Positions 44,432 to 53,636 of a stretch of 64,000 bases of DNA are shown in pieces. Location: positions 694,880 to 758,879 of the forward strand of contig NZ_BMZA01000001.1 in NCBI RefSeq assembly GCF_014652555.1, read 5' to 3'. Origin of the DNA: Novosphingobium colocasiae (GTDB lineage: Bacteria > Pseudomonadota > Alphaproteobacteria > Sphingomonadales > Sphingomonadaceae). The notes beneath the pieces are model-generated. The model was not told where the DNA came from. It searched no databases and saw only the letters and a list, made by a program, of their open reading frames with translations. Made by a program: the position numbers and the translations under genes. Each line of letters starts with the position of its first letter. Within the stretch, counting starts at the first letter, position 1.

Positions 44432-46705
44432 ATGAGCAGTGCCGTTGCCGCAGCAAGAAACATTCTTACCCGCCTCCACGAGGTCATGGCCTCGCGCAGC
44501 AATGCGCAGGCGAAACTGAACACCGTTGTCGAGGTGATCGGCGAATGCCTCGATAGCGAGGTCTGTTCGATCTACCTGCTGCGCGAAGGGATGCTGGAAC
44601 TGTTCGCCACGCGCGGGCTGGCCCAGGAAGCCGTCCACGTTACCCGGATGGGCGTGGGCGAAGGGCTGGTGGGAACTATCGCCGAAAAGGCCGGCATGCT
44701 GAACCTTGCCGAGGCGGCCGCGCATCCCGACTTTTCGTATCGCCCCGAAACGGGCGAGGACAAGTTCCACTCCTTCGCGGGCGTTCCCATCGTCCACCGC
44801 GAACGTGCGGTGGGCGTGCTGTGCGTCCAGCATGTCGAACCGCGCCGCTACGAGGAAGTCGAGATCGAGGCGTTGCAGACGGTGGCGATGGTGCTGTCCG
44901 AACTGATTACCAATGCCGACCTGATCGACGAGGACGATGCGCGGGCGCTGAGCGCGGCGATGAGCGGGCCGCAGCAACTGTCCGGGCTGACGCTGGTCAA
45001 GGGGCTCGCCATCGGTGCCGCCGTCTATCACCAGCCGCGCGTCAACATCGAGCATATCGTTGCCGAGGACACCGAAGCCGAACGCAGCCGGGTGATCCAC
45101 GCCTTCGACAAGATGCGCGAACAGATCGACCGCATGGCCAACCAGGCCGAGTTCGGCGTGGGCGGCGAGCATGAGGAAGTGCTCCAGACCTATCGCATGT
45201 TCGCTTACGATGAAGGCTGGACCCGGCGGATCAACGAAGCGATCGATTCCGGGCTGACCGCCGAGGCCGCGATCGAACGGGTGCAGCAACGCACCCGCAT
45301 GCGCATGCGCCAGATCGACGATCCGTTGCTGGCCGATCGGATGCACGATCTGGAAGACCTTGCGAACCGGCTGCTGCGGATCGTTTCGGGCCAGATCGGC
45401 ACCGCCGCCAGCCTGGGCCTGCGCAGCGACGCGATCCTGATCGCCCGCAACCTGGGGCCCGCCGAACTGCTCGAATACGATCGGCGCAAGCTGAAGGGCG
45501 TCATCCTGGAGGAAGGTTCGCTGACCAGCCATGTCGTGATCGTGGCGCGGGCGATGGGCGTGCCGGTGCTCGGCCGGGTCCGCTCGCTGCGGGCGATGGT
45601 GCGCGAAGGCGATCCCCTGTTGCTGGATGCCGACCAGGGGCTGGCCATGGTCCGCCCCTCCGCCGGCGCGGTCGAGGCGTTCGAGGCACGGTTCGCCCGC
45701 AGCCGCGAACGCCAGGCGACCTATGCGGCACTGCGCGATGTCGCCCCGGTCACCCGCGATGGCAAGCGCGTGACGATCATGATGAACGCCGGCCTGCGCG
45801 AGGACATGAGCAACCTCAGCCTGACGGGCGCTGACGGGGTGGGGCTGTTCCGCACCGAGTTCCAGTTCCTCGTTTCGGCCACGCTCCCTGCGCGCGAACG
45901 CCAGACCCGGCTCTATCGCGACGTGCTGGACGCGGCGGGCGACAAGCCGGTGATGTTCCGCACCGTCGATATCGGCGGCGACAAGACCCTGCCGTACCTG
46001 CGCCACGATGATGGCGAGGGTGAGGAAAATCCCGCGATGGGCTGGCGCGCACTGCGAGTGGCGCTTGAACGCGAAGGCCTGCTCAAGGTCCAGGCGCGCT
46101 CGCTGATCGAGGCGGCGGCGGGGCGGACGCTCAACGTCATGTTCCCGCTGGTCGCCGAACCGTGGGAATTCGATGCCGCCAAGACCGTGTTCGACGGCCA
46201 GATCCAGTACCTGCGCGGCCAGAAGAAGACCCTGCCCGAAGCGATCCGCTATGGCGTGATGCTGGAAGTTCCGGCGCTGGCCGAACAGCTCGATCTGCTG
46301 GCACCGAAGATTTCGTTTCTGTCGCTGGGCACGAACGACCTCACCCAGTTCCTGTTCGCCGCCGATCGGTCCAACCCCAAGCTGGCGGAGCGCTATGACT
46401 GGCTGAGCCCGGCGATCCTGCGCTTCGTGCGCCGCGTGGTGCGCGGGGTGGAAGGGCACAAGGTGGACATCGGGGTGTGCGGCGAAATGGGCGGACGCCG
46501 GCTGGAGGCGCTGGCGCTGATGGGCCTTGGCATTCATCGCCTGTCGATCACCCCGGCGTCGGTCGGCCCGATCAAGGAACTGGTCGGGATGATCGACCTG
46601 GCCGAGTTGCAGACGGCGGTCTCCGGCTGGCTCGACCACCCGCCCGCCGACATGCGCGCGACGATGAGCGAATGGGCGACGGCGCGGGGCCTGCCAATCG
46701 ATTGA
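44432..46705 (+). CDS. ptsP: PtsP: GAF-domain phosphoenolpyruvate-protein phosphotransferase (EI-Ntr)
   Basis: The 757-residue protein has an N-terminal GAF domain (about 15-165), then the enzyme I domains: phospho-His H367 in LTSHVVIVARAMGVP, VDIGGDKTLPYLR and FRTEFQFL in the PEP-binding barrel, and active C683 in GVCGEMGG. It starts the nitrogen-related PTS cascade (PtsP-NPr-EIIA-Ntr). Start at ATG 44432 after AGGGTAGG. An upstream TTG frame is not needed. ptsO and ptsN are not in the window. Confidence 0.95.
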   Translation: MSSAVAAARNILTRLHEVMASRSNAQAKLNTVVEVIGECLDSEVCSIYLLREGMLELFATRGLAQEAVHVTRMGVGEGLVGTIAEKAGMLNLAEAAAHPDFSYRPETGEDKFHSFAGVPIVHRERAVGVLCVQHVEPRRYEEVEIEALQTVAMVLSELITNADLIDEDDARALSAAMSGPQQLSGLTLVKGLAIGAAVYHQPRVNIEHIVAEDTEAERSRVIHAFDKMREQIDRMANQAEFGVGGEHEEVLQTYRMFAYDEGWTRRINEAIDSGLTAEAAIERVQQRTRMRMRQIDDPLLADRMHDLEDLANRLLRIVSGQIGTAASLGLRSDAILIARNLGPAELLEYDRRKLKGVILEEGSLTSHVVIVARAMGVPVLGRVRSLRAMVREGDPLLLDADQGLAMVRPSAGAVEAFEARFARSRERQATYAALRDVAPVTRDGKRVTIMMNAGLREDMSNLSLTGADGVGLFRTEFQFLVSATLPARERQTRLYRDVLDAAGDKPVMFRTVDIGGDKTLPYLRHDDGEGEENPAMGWRALRVALEREGLLKVQARSLIEAAAGRTLNVMFPLVAEPWEFDAAKTVFDGQIQYLRGQKKTLPEAIRYGVMLEVPALAEQLDLLAPKISFLSLGTNDLTQFLFAADRSNPKLAERYDWLSPAILRFVRRVVRGVEGHKVDIGVCGEMGGRRLEALALMGLGIHRLSITPASVGPIKELVGMIDLAELQTAVSGWLDHPPADMRATMSEWATARGLPID

Positions 46706-46846
46706 AGTTTCCCCGGCGCGGGCTTGCGGGGTGGGGCGAGGCGGCGCTGCGTTCGCCGCCTTCATCCGGCCTTACGCGCGGCTTGCGTATGCCTTGCAAG
46801 TCATTAAGGTCAGGGTTCGGGCGGATCGTGGTGCACCAGGAGCGGG

Positions 46847-47821
46847 ATGGAACAGTCACAAGTGCAGTCGGTCAGTTCCGGGGTCGGGCATGATTTGCGA
46901 CAGGCGCGCGAGGCTGCGGGGCTGACGCGCGCCGATATCGCGGCGCAGACGAAAATTGCCGAACGCCATATCCTGGCGATAGAGGAGGGCCGTTTCGCCG
47001 ATCTTGCCGGGCGCACCTATGCGGTCGGCTTCGCGCGCGCCTATGCCCGCCATGTCGGGCTGGATGAGGGCGAGATCGCCGCGCGGGTCAAGCGGCAGAT
47101 GGACGCGCAGGAACCGCGCGAAGTGCGCATGCCGTCCAATTTCGAGCCGGGCGATCCGGCCCGGGTGCCGCCGCGCCGCTTGGCGCTGCTCGCTGCCGGT
47201 GTCGGCGCGCTCGTCCTGGCGGTCCTGGGCACCTTCTGGAGCGGACTGCTCTCGCCCGAGGCGCAGATGCCCGATCTGCTGTCGGATGCCCCCGCCGCGC
47301 CGCCGCCGGCCGTGCCTGCGCCTGCCGCAGCGGCCGCGCCGGTCACACCCGCCGATCCGGTATCGATCACCGCCATCGCCGACGGCATTTGGATTCAGGT
47401 GACCGATGGCAGCGGTGCCAAGCTGATCGAGCGGGAACTCAAAAGCGGCGAAGTCTGGGCGGTTCCCGCCGGCGCGCAAGGCGCGGCCTTGCGAACCGGG
47501 CGGCCCGACGCACTGCTGATCCGCGTTGGCGGCCGCACCCTGCCGCCGCTGGCGGACAAGCCGATGACGATCAGCAACGTCTCGCTTGCCCCGCAGGCGC
47601 TGTTGGCGAAGTCCTCCGGTCCCGCCGCGGTGCCTTCCGCCGCGCCGACGGTGCCGCCGATCTACACCCTGCCGCAGACCCTGCGGACGCCGTCGCGCCC
47701 CCGCACGACGGTGAGCGAGCGGACCGTCCCGGCCCCCGAGCCGACGGCGGCCGCTCCGGTTGGCCCGCCGGCAGCCGAACCCCCGGCTGCGGCTCCGGCG
47801 GTTTCCACCGAAACCCCATAG
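46847..47821 (+). CDS. RodZ-like protein: HTH, one membrane helix and DUF4115
   Basis: A 324-residue bitopic protein: HTH_25 domain (about 12-78; LRQAREAAGLTRADIAAQTKIAERHILAIEEG), a membrane helix (about 110-132; LALLAAGVGALVLAVLGTFW), a Pro/Ala linker, DUF4115 beta domain (about 175-250; ITAIADGIWIQVTDGSG...ERELKSGE) and a Pro-rich end. RodZ links MreB to the cell-wall machine. Start ATG 46847. cpoB follows. Confidence 0.8.
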   Translation: MEQSQVQSVSSGVGHDLRQAREAAGLTRADIAAQTKIAERHILAIEEGRFADLAGRTYAVGFARAYARHVGLDEGEIAARVKRQMDAQEPREVRMPSNFEPGDPARVPPRRLALLAAGVGALVLAVLGTFWSGLLSPEAQMPDLLSDAPAAPPPAVPAPAAAAAPVTPADPVSITAIADGIWIQVTDGSGAKLIERELKSGEVWAVPAGAQGAALRTGRPDALLIRVGGRTLPPLADKPMTISNVSLAPQALLAKSSGPAAVPSAAPTVPPIYTLPQTLRTPSRPRTTVSERTVPAPEPTAAAPVGPPAAEPPAAAPAVSTETP

Positions 47822-47949
47822 CCACGGCTCGACAATGCACCCACCGGTCGGGCATGGCGTCCGGACCGGTTTCATATGGTTAAGGTCCGGTACGGTCGCC
47901 CGACGCCAGAAGGCGACGCACCGCACGATAGAATGGAGATGGTTTGGCG

Positions 47950-48939
47950 ATGACCTTCAACGGCAGACCCGCGCGGCGATGGCTGACCGCCCGAACCCCG
48001 TCTTCGGGCGCGGCGATCGTGGCGCTGACGCTGGCCGCTCATCCGGCGCTGGCCCAGGGCACCCCGGAGGCACGGCTGGACAAGGTGGAATCCGAAGTCC
48101 GCGCGTTGCAGCGCAAGGTCTTCCCCGGCCCTGACGGCAAGTATTTCGAACCGCAGGTGACCACCGGTCAGGCCGCTGCGCCCGCCACCGGTACGCCGCC
48201 GCCCGCCACCACGGCGGTGACTGACCTGCTGACCCGCATGGATTCGATCGAAGCGCAAATGCGGCAACTGACCTCGCAGGTCGAACAGAACACCAACCGC
48301 ATCAACCTGATCGAAGCGCGCATGGGAAGCCAGCTTCAGGCCGGTGTGGCTGCTACCAGCCCGCCCGCCTCCACGCCTGCGGCGACCAGCGCGGTGGGGC
48401 CCGGCTTCACGCCTGCGGCCGCTCCGGTGCCCGCCCCGGTCGTCACACCGACGCCCAAGCCCACCGCTTCGGCTCCGGCCGCCAAGCCGGTCGCCCCGAG
48501 TTCGGCCCGCGTCGAAGCGGTCAAGGCCATCGTCAAGCCGCAGACGGCCGATGCGGGCGACGATGAGTACAGCTACGGCTTCCGCCTGTGGGAAGCCAAG
48601 TTCTACCCGGAGGCGGAACAGCAGCTCAAAGCCTATCTGCAAAAGTATCCCAAGCACGCCCGCGTCAGCTATGCCCGCAACCTGCTCGGTCGTGCCTATC
48701 TCGATGAAGGCAATGCGAGCGAGGCGGCCAAGTGGTTCTGGCAGAACTATCTGGCCGACAAGCGCGGCGATCGTGCGTCGGACAGCCTGCTGTACCTGGC
48801 CGTGTCGATGAAGCAGCTCAAGGACACCAACCGCGCCTGCATCGCGCTGGCCGAGTTCAGCGAGACTTACGCCAGCGAAGCGGCGGGGCGTCTGAAGGGC
48901 CTATACGATTCCACCCGCAGTGGCCTCTCCTGTTCCTGA
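47950..48939 (+). CDS. cpoB: Tol-Pal accessory protein CpoB (YbgF)
   Basis: The 329-residue periplasmic protein has a signal peptide (ending TLAAHPALAQ), two coiled-coil stretches (about 35-60 and 95-125), a Pro/Ala linker and a C-terminal TPR-type domain (FRLWEAKFYPEAEQQLKAYLQKYP...). CpoB coordinates Tol-Pal with PBP1B. Start at ATG 47950, with TTG 47944 just before it in frame. It overlaps tilS by 20 bases. tol-pal genes are not seen in the window. Confidence 0.8.
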   Translation: MTFNGRPARRWLTARTPSSGAAIVALTLAAHPALAQGTPEARLDKVESEVRALQRKVFPGPDGKYFEPQVTTGQAAAPATGTPPPATTAVTDLLTRMDSIEAQMRQLTSQVEQNTNRINLIEARMGSQLQAGVAATSPPASTPAATSAVGPGFTPAAAPVPAPVVTPTPKPTASAPAAKPVAPSSARVEAVKAIVKPQTADAGDDEYSYGFRLWEAKFYPEAEQQLKAYLQKYPKHARVSYARNLLGRAYLDEGNASEAAKWFWQNYLADKRGDRASDSLLYLAVSMKQLKDTNRACIALAEFSETYASEAAGRLKGLYDSTRSGLSCS

Positions 48940-49921
48940 TCCCGCGCTGATCCCCTCGTCGGATAGCGTCTCCCGCTTCCGCGCCGATCTCGGCACCATC
49001 TGGCCGGGGGCGATCGATGCCGAGACCGCGCGGCTGGGCATCGCGGTTTCGGGCGGGCCGGACAGTCTGGCGCTGCTGTTGCTGGCGGCGATGGCCTTGC
49101 CGGGGCGGGTCGAGGCGGCGACGGTCGACCACCGGTTGCGCGCGGCCAGTGCACAGGAGGCTGCGCAAGTCGCTGCGGTCTGCGCGCGGCTGGGGGTGCC
49201 TCACGCCACATTGCCGGTCGATGTGGCGGAGGGAAATGTTCAGGCCGAAGCCCGCAGTGCGCGCTATGCGGCGCTGGCGGGGTGGGCGGCGGATCGCGGT
49301 CTTGCCGCCATCGCCACCGCGCACCATGCCGACGATCAGGCCGAAACGCTGGTGATGCGGCTCAACCGCGCCAGCGGCGTCGCCGGGCTTGCGGGTGCGC
49401 GGGCGCGTGGAGCCGTGCCGGGTGCGCGGCTGGATCTGCTGCGCCCGGTGCTGGGCTGGCGGCGCAGCGATCTTGGCGCGGTGGTCGATAGCGCGGGGCT
49501 TGCGGCCGCACAGGACCCGTCCAACGCCGATCCCCGCTTCGATCGCGCCCGCATCCGCGCGGCGCTGGCGGGGGCCGATTGGCTGGATGTCGCCGCCATC
49601 GCCCAGAGCGCCGGGCACCTCGCCGATGCCGACGCCGCGATCGAATGGGCGGCGGCAATGGAATATCGCCAGATGGTCAAGAAGGAGCCGTTCGGCCTGC
49701 TCTACCGGCCTTATGCCCCGCGCGCGATCGTGCTGCGGGTGATCGGCCGGATCGTGCGCGAACTCGATGGCGAGGAACCGCGCGGCGGGGCCGTGGCGCG
49801 GCTGTTCGATGCGCTGGTCGATGGCCGGCCATCGTCGATCGGCAATCTGGTGGTGCGGCCCAACGCATCGGGCTGGAGCTTTGCCAAGGCCCCCGTTCGC
49901 GCTGCCCGCAAGCGCGACTGA
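48920..49921 (+). CDS. tilS: tRNA(Ile)-lysidine synthase
   Basis: A 333-residue TilS: P-loop AVSGGPDSLALL, ATVDHRLR, TAHHADDQAETLVMRLNRASGVAGLAG and DPSNADPRFDRARIR. It modifies the CAU anticodon of tRNA-Ile. Start at GTG 48920 within the end of cpoB, the usual overlap in alphaproteobacteria. Confidence 0.9.
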   Translation: MASPVPDPALIPSSDSVSRFRADLGTIWPGAIDAETARLGIAVSGGPDSLALLLLAAMALPGRVEAATVDHRLRAASAQEAAQVAAVCARLGVPHATLPVDVAEGNVQAEARSARYAALAGWAADRGLAAIATAHHADDQAETLVMRLNRASGVAGLAGARARGAVPGARLDLLRPVLGWRRSDLGAVVDSAGLAAAQDPSNADPRFDRARIRAALAGADWLDVAAIAQSAGHLADADAAIEWAAAMEYRQMVKKEPFGLLYRPYAPRAIVLRVIGRIVRELDGEEPRGGAVARLFDALVDGRPSSIGNLVVRPNASGWSFAKAPVRAARKRD

Positions 49922-49926
49922 CGGCT

Positions 49927-50667
49927 TCACCCGCCGACCAGCGAATCCCCCACACCCACCTGCTTGCCGCGCGTTACATAGACCTTGTCGCCGATGTGGG
50001 TGGTGGCGAACAGCCTGGCAGCGAACTTCTCCGGCATGCCGATGCAGCCGTGGCTGGCATAGCCCAGTTCGACCTGCGAGCCGTGGAGGGTGATGCCGTC
50101 ATTCGTCAGCCGCTGCATGTAGGGCATGGGCGCGCCGGTATAGATGCTGGAGAAGTGGACCTTCTCCTTCTGGGTGATCGGGAACACGCCGAGCGGGGTG
50201 GGATGATCCTCGGTGCCGAGCAGGACGGCGGTGGCGCCGATTTCATAACCGGCGCGGAAAACCGAAAGAACGCGGGCATCGAGATCCACCGTCAGCACGA
50301 TCGGCCCGGCCGGTACGCCTTCCTCGTCCCAGTGCCAGTCGCCATACTTGATCGGGCCCGAGATCGGCAGGATGCGCTTGATCACGAACCCGGTATCGAC
50401 CGGCTTGGGAGCAGGGGTGGCGGCAGCCTGCGGCGCGGCAGGCGCCTTGCTCCGGCTCAGCCCGGCTTCGGCGAGCGAGGCGGGCAGCGGCGCTTCGGGC
50501 CGCGCCGCGACGAACAGCACGGCAGCGATCGCCGCCAGCGCGGCTATGCCGGAAAACAGCAGGATGCGAGCGTTCACTTGGCGTTGGACCCAGGTTTCAT
50601 GAGCAAGTGTCCGGTTGTCGCCCACATCCGCATCGGATGCCAGCGCCGTCCCGCGCCTGTCCCGCAA
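49927..50667 (-). CDS. L,D-transpeptidase (YkuD fold)
   Basis: The 246-residue protein has an N-terminal membrane anchor (ILLFSGIAALAAIAAVLFVAA) and a YkuD domain with the catalytic box THIGDKVYV region preceded by ITLHGSQVELGYASHGCIGMP (His, Ser, His-Gly-Cys). It forms or anchors 3-3 crosslinks in peptidoglycan. The start may be later than 50667, since the first about 30 residues are not signal-like. Confidence 0.8.
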   Translation of the reverse strand: MRDRRGTALASDADVGDNRTLAHETWVQRQVNARILLFSGIAALAAIAAVLFVAARPEAPLPASLAEAGLSRSKAPAAPQAAATPAPKPVDTGFVIKRILPISGPIKYGDWHWDEEGVPAGPIVLTVDLDARVLSVFRAGYEIGATAVLLGTEDHPTPLGVFPITQKEKVHFSSIYTGAPMPYMQRLTNDGITLHGSQVELGYASHGCIGMPEKFAARLFATTHIGDKVYVTRGKQVGVGDSLVGG

Positions 50668-50690
50668 GAGGACTGCGCCGGGGGAGGGAG

Positions 50691-51341
50691 TTAATCCGCC
50701 TTGCCCTGGGGCAGGGCGATACCGTCGCGGAGCAGGGAATTGGCGATATCGGCGATTTCGTCCAGCGATTCATCGTTGCCCCACGATCCGTAGCGCAGCC
50801 CCAGCATCGAAGACATGCCCATGATTGCCCAGGCATGCGCCTCGGTCAGGTCGCTGCGCAGTTCGCCGCGCGCGATGCCGTCCTGCAGGCGTTCGAAGAT
50901 GCGCTGGGCGATCAGTTCATAGCGGTTGCGAAAGCCTTCGGGCTCGACAAATTCGCACTGGTCGATGATCCGGTAGATTTCCTTGTGCTCGCGCGCGAAC
51001 GCCAGATAGCGCAGCGAAATCTCGCGCTCGCGGTCGAGCATGGGGCGCGCGGGCTCGTCCTCTATGGCCGAGGTTTCGACGACCTTGCTGGTCAGATCCT
51101 CGACCAGCGCGTGGAAGATTTCCTCTTTGGAACTGAAGTAGGTGTAGAAGCTGCCGAGCGCGGTGCCGGCGCGGCGGGTGATGCCAGTGATCGAGGCGTC
51201 GTGAAAACCGTGTTCACCAAACTCCAGCGCGGCGGCATCGATCAGCTTGCGCGCGGTCCTGCGGCCGCGCTCTGTCCGCGGCATCTTGTCGTCCGCAGAC
51301 GGCTCGTTCGGTTCGGTTTCGTCGATTTCTGCCACAAGCAT
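50691..51341 (-). CDS. TetR-family transcriptional regulator
   Basis: A 216-residue regulator: HTH at about 25-70 (RGRRTARKLIDAAALEFGEHGFHDASITGITRRAGTALGSFYTYFSSKEEIF), helical ligand domain, and an acidic N-terminal tail. It resembles the branch that regulates lipid or fatty-acid genes. Target unknown; the gap upstream is long and palindrome-containing. Confidence 0.8.
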   Translation of the reverse strand: MLVAEIDETEPNEPSADDKMPRTERGRRTARKLIDAAALEFGEHGFHDASITGITRRAGTALGSFYTYFSSKEEIFHALVEDLTSKVVETSAIEDEPARPMLDREREISLRYLAFAREHKEIYRIIDQCEFVEPEGFRNRYELIAQRIFERLQDGIARGELRSDLTEAHAWAIMGMSSMLGLRYGSWGNDESLDEIADIANSLLRDGIALPQGKAD

Positions 51342-51727
51342 CTGTGCTAAACCCTTCGGCCGAGATTGGCAAACCGCTTTGTTGAAACTTGGTTCACATT
51401 TGGGACTGCGGTTGACACCCAGGCGATTTTTCCCGGTACTTCAGGCGATTGCTTTTAACCCGGCCCGGGGGCGAAACACAAGTGCGGCCGTAATCCCCGT
51501 CGCAGGAGGGCGCGCGCAGGGGGTACTTGAAACCTGTGGCGGTTTTGTTGCAATGCACTAAAGTGCTGCGCAGATGCCGTGGGGTGTCCGGTCTGATGGC
51601 CGGGCGGGTCGCCCACGGCGGCAAGCGTGACGAACTGCTGTCTGTGGCGTATGGCAGGCCCTTGCCGGGAACGGTCAGGGGCCATTGCCGCTTAACGGGG
51701 CAGCGAGTGAAACGAAGGGAATAAGAA
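51342..51727. other. Long intergenic gap between TetR and a small gene
   Basis: These 386 bases hold no credible protein gene. Features seen are TTGAAACTTGGTTCACATTT near the TetR start, a TTGACA-like hexamer (TTGACACCC near 51413), and TTGCAATGCACTAAAGTGC at 51548-51566, which contains a TGC dyad similar to those before the phasin gene. The small gene at 51728 begins after a GAAGGGA ribosome site. Confidence 0.5.
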
Positions 51728-51904
51728 ATGAAGCTGCTTCGGTGGGCCGTCGGAGGCGCCTCGGTCTATGTGATCTACAAATATTCGATCGGCCGCAAGG
51801 CCAAGGGCGAAGACGTTTTCGTCAACGCCGATCAGGCCGTGCAGGACCTGACCGACGACAGCGGCAAGGCTGCCGTTGCCGAAAAGGCCGAAGCGGCCGA
51901 ATAA
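51728..51904 (+). CDS. Small conserved-type hypothetical protein, 58 residues
   Basis: ATG 51728 to TAA 51902-51904 gives MKLLRWAVGGASVYVIYKYS, then IGRKAKGEDVFVNADQAVQD and an acidic Ala/Glu/Lys tail. One short hydrophobic segment (4-18) suggests membrane contact. A GAAGGGA ribosome site precedes it by about eight bases. Function unknown. Confidence 0.65.
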   Translation: MKLLRWAVGGASVYVIYKYSIGRKAKGEDVFVNADQAVQDLTDDSGKAAVAEKAEAAE

Positions 51905-51995
51905 CCCGCCGCGCCACCGGTCGGCCCGGCCGACCGGTGGGCGTGCGCTTGGGGGGAGTGGCCCCCGGGCAACTTCGCGGCTATGGGCATCCCCG

Positions 51996-53636
51996 ATGCT
52001 TCGCCTTTCCGACCTGACCCTGCCGCTGGACCACGCGCCGGCTGACCTCGATCGCGCGGTGTGCGACCGGCTCGGCCTGCAACCCGCAGAGCTGGAACGC
52101 CTGACGGTGGTGCGGCGCGGCAACGATGCTCGCCGCAAGAACGCGATCCGGCTGGTCTACACTCTCGATCTGGTACTGGCCGACGAGGAAGCGGTGCTCG
52201 CCCGGCAGGCAGGCGATGCGCACCTGCGTCGTACCCCCGATACCGGCTATCGCTTCGTCACGCGCGCGCCTGCCGATTATGCCGGCCCGCGTCCGGTGGT
52301 GATCGGGGCCGGGCCCTGCGGTCTGCTGGCGGCGCTGGTGCTGGCGCAGATGGGCCTGCGCCCGATCATCGTCGAACGCGGCAAGGCTGTGCGCGAGCGG
52401 ACCAAGGACACCTGGGGGCTGTGGCGGCGTTCGGTGCTGGACCCGGAAAGCAACGTCCAGTTCGGCGAAGGCGGTGCCGGCACGTTCTCGGACGGCAAGC
52501 TTTACAGCCGCATCAAGGATCCGCGCCATCTCGGCCGCAAGGTGCTGACCGAGTTCGTCAAGGCCGGTGCGCCCGAAGACATCCTGACCGAAGCGCACCC
52601 GCATATCGGCACATTCCGCCTTGTCACCATGGTGATGAGCATGCGCGAAGCGATCGAGAAGCTGGGCGGCGAATACCGCTTCGGCACCCGCGTCGATGAT
52701 TTCGAGATCGCGCAGGACAGTGACGGCGAGCGGCGGCTGGTCGGGCTGCATCTGTCGAACGGGGAATTCCTGCCCGCCAGCCACGTGGTAATGGCGGTCG
52801 GCCATTCCGCGCGGGATACCTTCCAGGTCCTCTATGATCGCGGCGTCCATGTGGAGGCCAAGCCGTTTGCCATCGGCGTGCGCATCGAACACCCGCAAAG
52901 CTGGATCGATGTGGCCCGCTATGGCCCCCATGCCGGCAACGCGATCCTCGGCCCCGCCGCTTATGCGATCAGCCATCAGGCGAGCAACGGCCGCACCGTC
53001 TATTCCTTCTGCATGTGCCCCGGCGGCCGCGTGGTCGCCGCCACCAGCGAGGAAGGCCGCGTCGTCACCAATGGCATGAGCCAGTATTCGCGGGCCGAAT
53101 TCAACGCCAATTCCGGCCTCGTCGTCGATATCACGCCCGAGCGCGATTTCCCCGGCCACCCGCTGGCCGGCGTCGCCCTGCAGAGGAAGTTCGAGGAACT
53201 GGCCTTCGTCGCCGGCGGCTCGAACTACAAGGCACCGGGGCAGAAGCTGGGCGATTTCCTGGCGGACCGGCCGTCCAGCGAATTCGGGGTGGTCACGCCC
53301 AGCTATCAGCCCGGCGTTCACCTGACCGACCTCAAGGCCTGCCTGCCGGACTACGCGATCGACGCCATTCGCGAGGCGCTGCCGGTGTTTGGCCGGCAGG
53401 TGCCGGGATACGATCATCCCGATGTGGTGATGACGGGCGTGGAAACGCGCACCTCATCGCCCGTCCGCATCACCCGCGGCCGCGATTTCCAGAGTCTCAA
53501 CACACGCGGACTCTACCCTGCGGGCGAAGGGGCGGGCTATGCCGGGGGCATTCTTTCCGCCGCCGTCGACGGCATCCGCGTGGCCGAGGCGCTGGCGCTG
53601 GAACTGGTCCCCGCCGCCACCGTCCAGCCCGCGTGA
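51996..53636 (+). CDS. Uncharacterised FAD-dependent dehydrogenase (COG2509 type)
   Basis: A 546-residue flavoprotein with an N-terminal about 85-residue unique domain, then the FAD motif VVIGAGPCGLLAALVLAQMG (about 100), FGEGGAGTFSDGKLYSRIKD, FCMCPGGRVVAATSEEG and the end GLYPAGEGAGYAGGILSAAVDG. Its substrate is unknown. It overlaps the next flavoprotein gene by GTGA (53633-53636), so the two are coupled. Confidence 0.85.
   Translation: MLRLSDLTLPLDHAPADLDRAVCDRLGLQPAELERLTVVRRGNDARRKNAIRLVYTLDLVLADEEAVLARQAGDAHLRRTPDTGYRFVTRAPADYAGPRPVVIGAGPCGLLAALVLAQMGLRPIIVERGKAVRERTKDTWGLWRRSVLDPESNVQFGEGGAGTFSDGKLYSRIKDPRHLGRKVLTEFVKAGAPEDILTEAHPHIGTFRLVTMVMSMREAIEKLGGEYRFGTRVDDFEIAQDSDGERRLVGLHLSNGEFLPASHVVMAVGHSARDTFQVLYDRGVHVEAKPFAIGVRIEHPQSWIDVARYGPHAGNAILGPAAYAISHQASNGRTVYSFCMCPGGRVVAATSEEGRVVTNGMSQYSRAEFNANSGLVVDITPERDFPGHPLAGVALQRKFEELAFVAGGSNYKAPGQKLGDFLADRPSSEFGVVTPSYQPGVHLTDLKACLPDYAIDAIREALPVFGRQVPGYDHPDVVMTGVETRTSSPVRITRGRDFQSLNTRGLYPAGEGAGYAGGILSAAVDGIRVAEALALELVPAATVQPA

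Noticed and set aside
44165..46765. An 866-codon minus-strand open frame over ptsP
   Set aside because: Antisense of a well-supported PtsP; no recognisable motif, composition of a shadow frame.
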